Of a DNA stretch of 64,000 nt, positions 62,111-64,000 are shown one piece after another. The notes under the pieces were generated by a model. It ran no database searches. It had not been told where the DNA came from and worked only from the letters and a program-made list of their open reading frames with translations. The stretch covers positions 124,001 through 188,000 of the forward strand of contig NZ_CP027669.1 of assembly GCF_003008595.1 (NCBI RefSeq), written 5' to 3'. The stretch's first letter is position 1. Every line of letters begins with the position of its first letter. The position numbers and the translations under genes were made by a program. The stretch is from Simplicispira suum (lineage in GTDB: Bacteria > Pseudomonadota > Gammaproteobacteria > Burkholderiales > Burkholderiaceae_C).

Positions 62111-64000
62111 CAGTGAACGGAACCGAGTGCCGGCTGCACGGCGTCCTGCCGAGCGCCGGGCACCGTACGCCGCGCCAGCAAGGCGTACATGGTGGGCACG
62201 ACGAACACCGTCAGCAGCGTGCCCAGAAGCATGCCCCCGACGATCACCCAGCCGATCTGCGTGCGCGTCTCGGCGCCTGCGCCGCGCGCCAGCGCCAGCG
62301 GCAGCGCGCCCAGCACCATGGCGCCGGTGGTCATCAGAATCGGGCGCAAGCGCTGCGCCGACGCCTTCACCAGCGCATCGAGCATCTCCACACCTTGTTC
62401 GCGCAACTGGTTGGTGAATTCCACGATCAAGATGCCGTGCTTGGTGATCAAGCCCACCAGGGTGATCAGGCCGATCTGCGAATAGACGTTGAGCGAGCCC
62501 CCGCTCCACTGCAGGGCCAGCAGCGCGCCGGTCATCGAGAGCGGTACCGACAAGAGAATCACCAGCGGGTCGACAAAGCTCTCGAACTGCGCGGCCAGCA
62601 CCAGAAAAATAAAGACCAGTGCGAGCACGAAGACCACGCCCAGCGCACCCTGGGAGCTGCGGAACTCGCGCGAAGTTCCGTTCAGCTCGGTGGTGTAGCC
62701 GGGCTGGAGCACCTGCCTGGCGGTCTGGTCCATGAAGGCGAGCGCCTGGCCCAGAGAATAGTCGGGCGAGAGGTTCGCCGTGATGGTGACCGAGCGGCGC
62801 TGGCCGAAGTGGTTCAGCTCGCGCGGACTCACGCCTTCACGCACCGTGACCAGGGACGACAAGGGCACCATGGTGTCGCCGCGCCCACGCACGTTGATGG
62901 CGTCGATGGCTTGGGGGGTGCTGCGCGCGCTGCCCTCGGTCTGCACAATGACGTCGTACTGTTCGGCGTCCCGCTTGTAGCGCGTCACTGTGCGCCCACC
63001 GAGCATGGTTTCGATGGCACGCGCAACCGCATCCACATTCACGCCCAGATCGGCCGCGCGCTCCCGGTTGACGTCCAGGCGCAGCTCGGGTTTGTTGAGG
63101 CGCAAGTCCACATCGGGCGAGACAATCCCCGGATTCTTAGCCATCTCGGCCAAGAATTGCCCAGCTACCGCACTGAGTTTTTCATAGCTTTCCGAGGTTT
63201 GAATCACATATTCGAGCGGTCGCGAGCGAAACCCCTGGCCGAGCGACGCAGGGGTGATGGGAAAGGCATTCACCCCGGCGAGGCTGGCCAGGCGGGGCTG
63301 CATCTCCCGCGCCAGGGCCAAGGTGCTGCGCTCGCGTTTCTCCCAATCCACAGTGCGAAAGATGACGCTGCCCTGCGACACCGTGGGGTTGCCAATGCTG
63401 GCGTAAATGCGGTCGAACTCGGGGTAGTCGCGGCCAATTTTTTCCAGCGCCAGCGCGTAGCGGTTGGTGTAGTCCAGGGTCGATCCGTCCGGCGCGTTGA
63501 CCACGGCCAGGATGGTGCCCCGGTCTTCCAGCGGCGAGAGCTCCTGCTTCATGCGCGGCAATACCAGCGCAATCACCACGGCGCACAGCAGCATCACCCC
63601 AATCACGAGCCAACGCGCCTGCAACACCGCAGCGCGCACGCTCCCGGCGGCGCCCACACGCGCCGTCAACACCCAACGCAGCAGGCGTGCGTACGCGTTC
63701 GACAGGCCGGTGAGCCAGCGTTCCATGCTGCGGTCGAACCAGTGCGGCTTGGGGTTGTGGCGCAGCAGCAGCGAACACAGCATGGGCGTGAGGGTAAGCG
63801 CGACAAAACCCGAGACCACCACGGCGCCGGCCAGCGCCAGCGCAAACTCGACAAACAAACGCCCGGTGCGCCCGGGGGTGAAGGCCAGCGGCGCATAGAC
63901 CGCCACCAGCGTCAGCGTCATGGCGACGATGGCAAAGCCAATTTCGCGCGCGCCACGAATTGCGGCCGCAAACGGCGCCATGCCCTCCTCGATATGGCGA
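62110..64000 (-). CDS. RND efflux permease (AcrB/HAE1 type), N-terminus outside window
   Basis: Partial gene; the frame continues past 64000. The visible part covers about the last 630 residues of a roughly 1040-residue proton-driven pump. It begins in the RHIEEGMAPFAAAIRGAREIG segment between membrane helices, then LVAVYAPLAFTPGRTGRLFVEFALALAGAVVVSGFVALTLTPML. A periplasmic porter/docking region and the second set of helices follow (VFVLALVFIFLVLAAQFESFVDPLVILLSVPLSMTGALLAL, GLITLVGLITKHGILIVEF). GITNHA-like motif variants suggest a hydrophobic-drug (HAE1) type. The stop abuts repeat copy D. Confidence 0.93.
   Translation of the reverse strand, partial: RHIEEGMAPFAAAIRGAREIGFAIVAMTLTLVAVYAPLAFTPGRTGRLFVEFALALAGAVVVSGFVALTLTPMLCSLLLRHNPKPHWFDRSMERWLTGLSNAYARLLRWVLTARVGAAGSVRAAVLQARWLVIGVMLLCAVVIALVLPRMKQELSPLEDRGTILAVVNAPDGSTLDYTNRYALALEKIGRDYPEFDRIYASIGNPTVSQGSVIFRTVDWEKRERSTLALAREMQPRLASLAGVNAFPITPASLGQGFRSRPLEYVIQTSESYEKLSAVAGQFLAEMAKNPGIVSPDVDLRLNKPELRLDVNRERAADLGVNVDAVARAIETMLGGRTVTRYKRDAEQYDVIVQTEGSARSTPQAIDAINVRGRGDTMVPLSSLVTVREGVSPRELNHFGQRRSVTITANLSPDYSLGQALAFMDQTARQVLQPGYTTELNGTSREFRSSQGALGVVFVLALVFIFLVLAAQFESFVDPLVILLSVPLSMTGALLALQWSGGSLNVYSQIGLITLVGLITKHGILIVEFTNQLREQGVEMLDALVKASAQRLRPILMTTGAMVLGALPLALARGAGAETRTQIGWVIVGGMLLGTLLTVFVVPTMYALLARRTVPGARQDAVQPALGSVH

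Overview
The window looks like chromosomal DNA of a Betaproteobacterium, most likely family Comamonadaceae (Acidovorax / Comamonas / Hydrogenophaga relatives). This is inferred from the high GC content, from betaproteobacterial gene orders (glnA-DUF4124-ntrB-ntrC, folC-SPOR-cvpA-purF-metZ, ispD-ispF beside mfd), and from a dispersed palindrome with arms TAGCGCTTAT / ATAAGCGCTA, which I associate with that family. No rRNA genes or CRISPR arrays are present.

Region 1 (1-11.95 kb) is an accessory segment, probably a decayed integrative element. It starts with a complete group II intron whose reverse transcriptase lacks the endonuclease domain. DUF736, a long ParB-like protein and DUF932 follow; together these are a recurrent backbone set of conjugative elements. 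Metabolic cargo sits between DUF736 and ParB: a D-cysteine desulfhydrase/ACC deaminase-family PLP enzyme with an AraC-type and an ArgP-type LysR regulator. Diverged direct repeats lie at about 2.35 and 10.05 kb. An uncharacterised protein with a PIN-like acidic pattern (10.5-11.6 kb) closes the segment. It ends at the 3' end of a tRNA-Val gene, a classic island boundary. No integrase or relaxase is in the window.

Region 2 (11.96-32.1 kb) is conserved chromosome: tRNA-Val, relA, an alpha/beta hydrolase, 3-hydroxybutyrate dehydrogenase, a SIMPL-domain protein, ompR-envZ, ispD-ispF, mfd, a PA2169-type protein, and the nitrogen regulon glnA / DUF4124 / ntrB / ntrC. Upstream of glnA there is a sigma-54 promoter, with NtrC-like sites lying inside the 3' end of the neighbouring CinA-like gene. 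An EI24-type membrane protein precedes that gene.

Region 3 (32.1-41.6 kb) is a more variable set: three MFS transporters, a glutathionyl-hydroquinone reductase, a protein-isoaspartate methyltransferase, a GNAT acetyltransferase, a truncated short-chain dehydrogenase, and a codA-like deaminase paired with one of the MFS transporters.

Region 4 (41.7-64 kb) returns to housekeeping. A tRNA Ala-Glu-Asp cluster is duplicated in tandem downstream of gltX. It is followed by metZ, purF, cvpA, a SPOR protein and folC, then an ArsC-like protein, a glycine-zipper protein, ppnP, argG, an aldehyde dehydrogenase, a PilJ-N domain protein and an SDR. The molybdenum cofactor genes moaA-mobA-moeA come next, then enoyl-CoA hydratase and acyl-CoA synthetase genes, a thioredoxin-like protein, and an RND efflux pump cut by the window end.

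The most notable observations are an intact copy of the dispersed palindromic repeat inserted in frame inside moeA (adding about 28 residues), the PIN-like protein of the island, NtrC enhancer sites embedded in coding sequence upstream of glnA, and the exact tandem duplication of the tRNA cluster.
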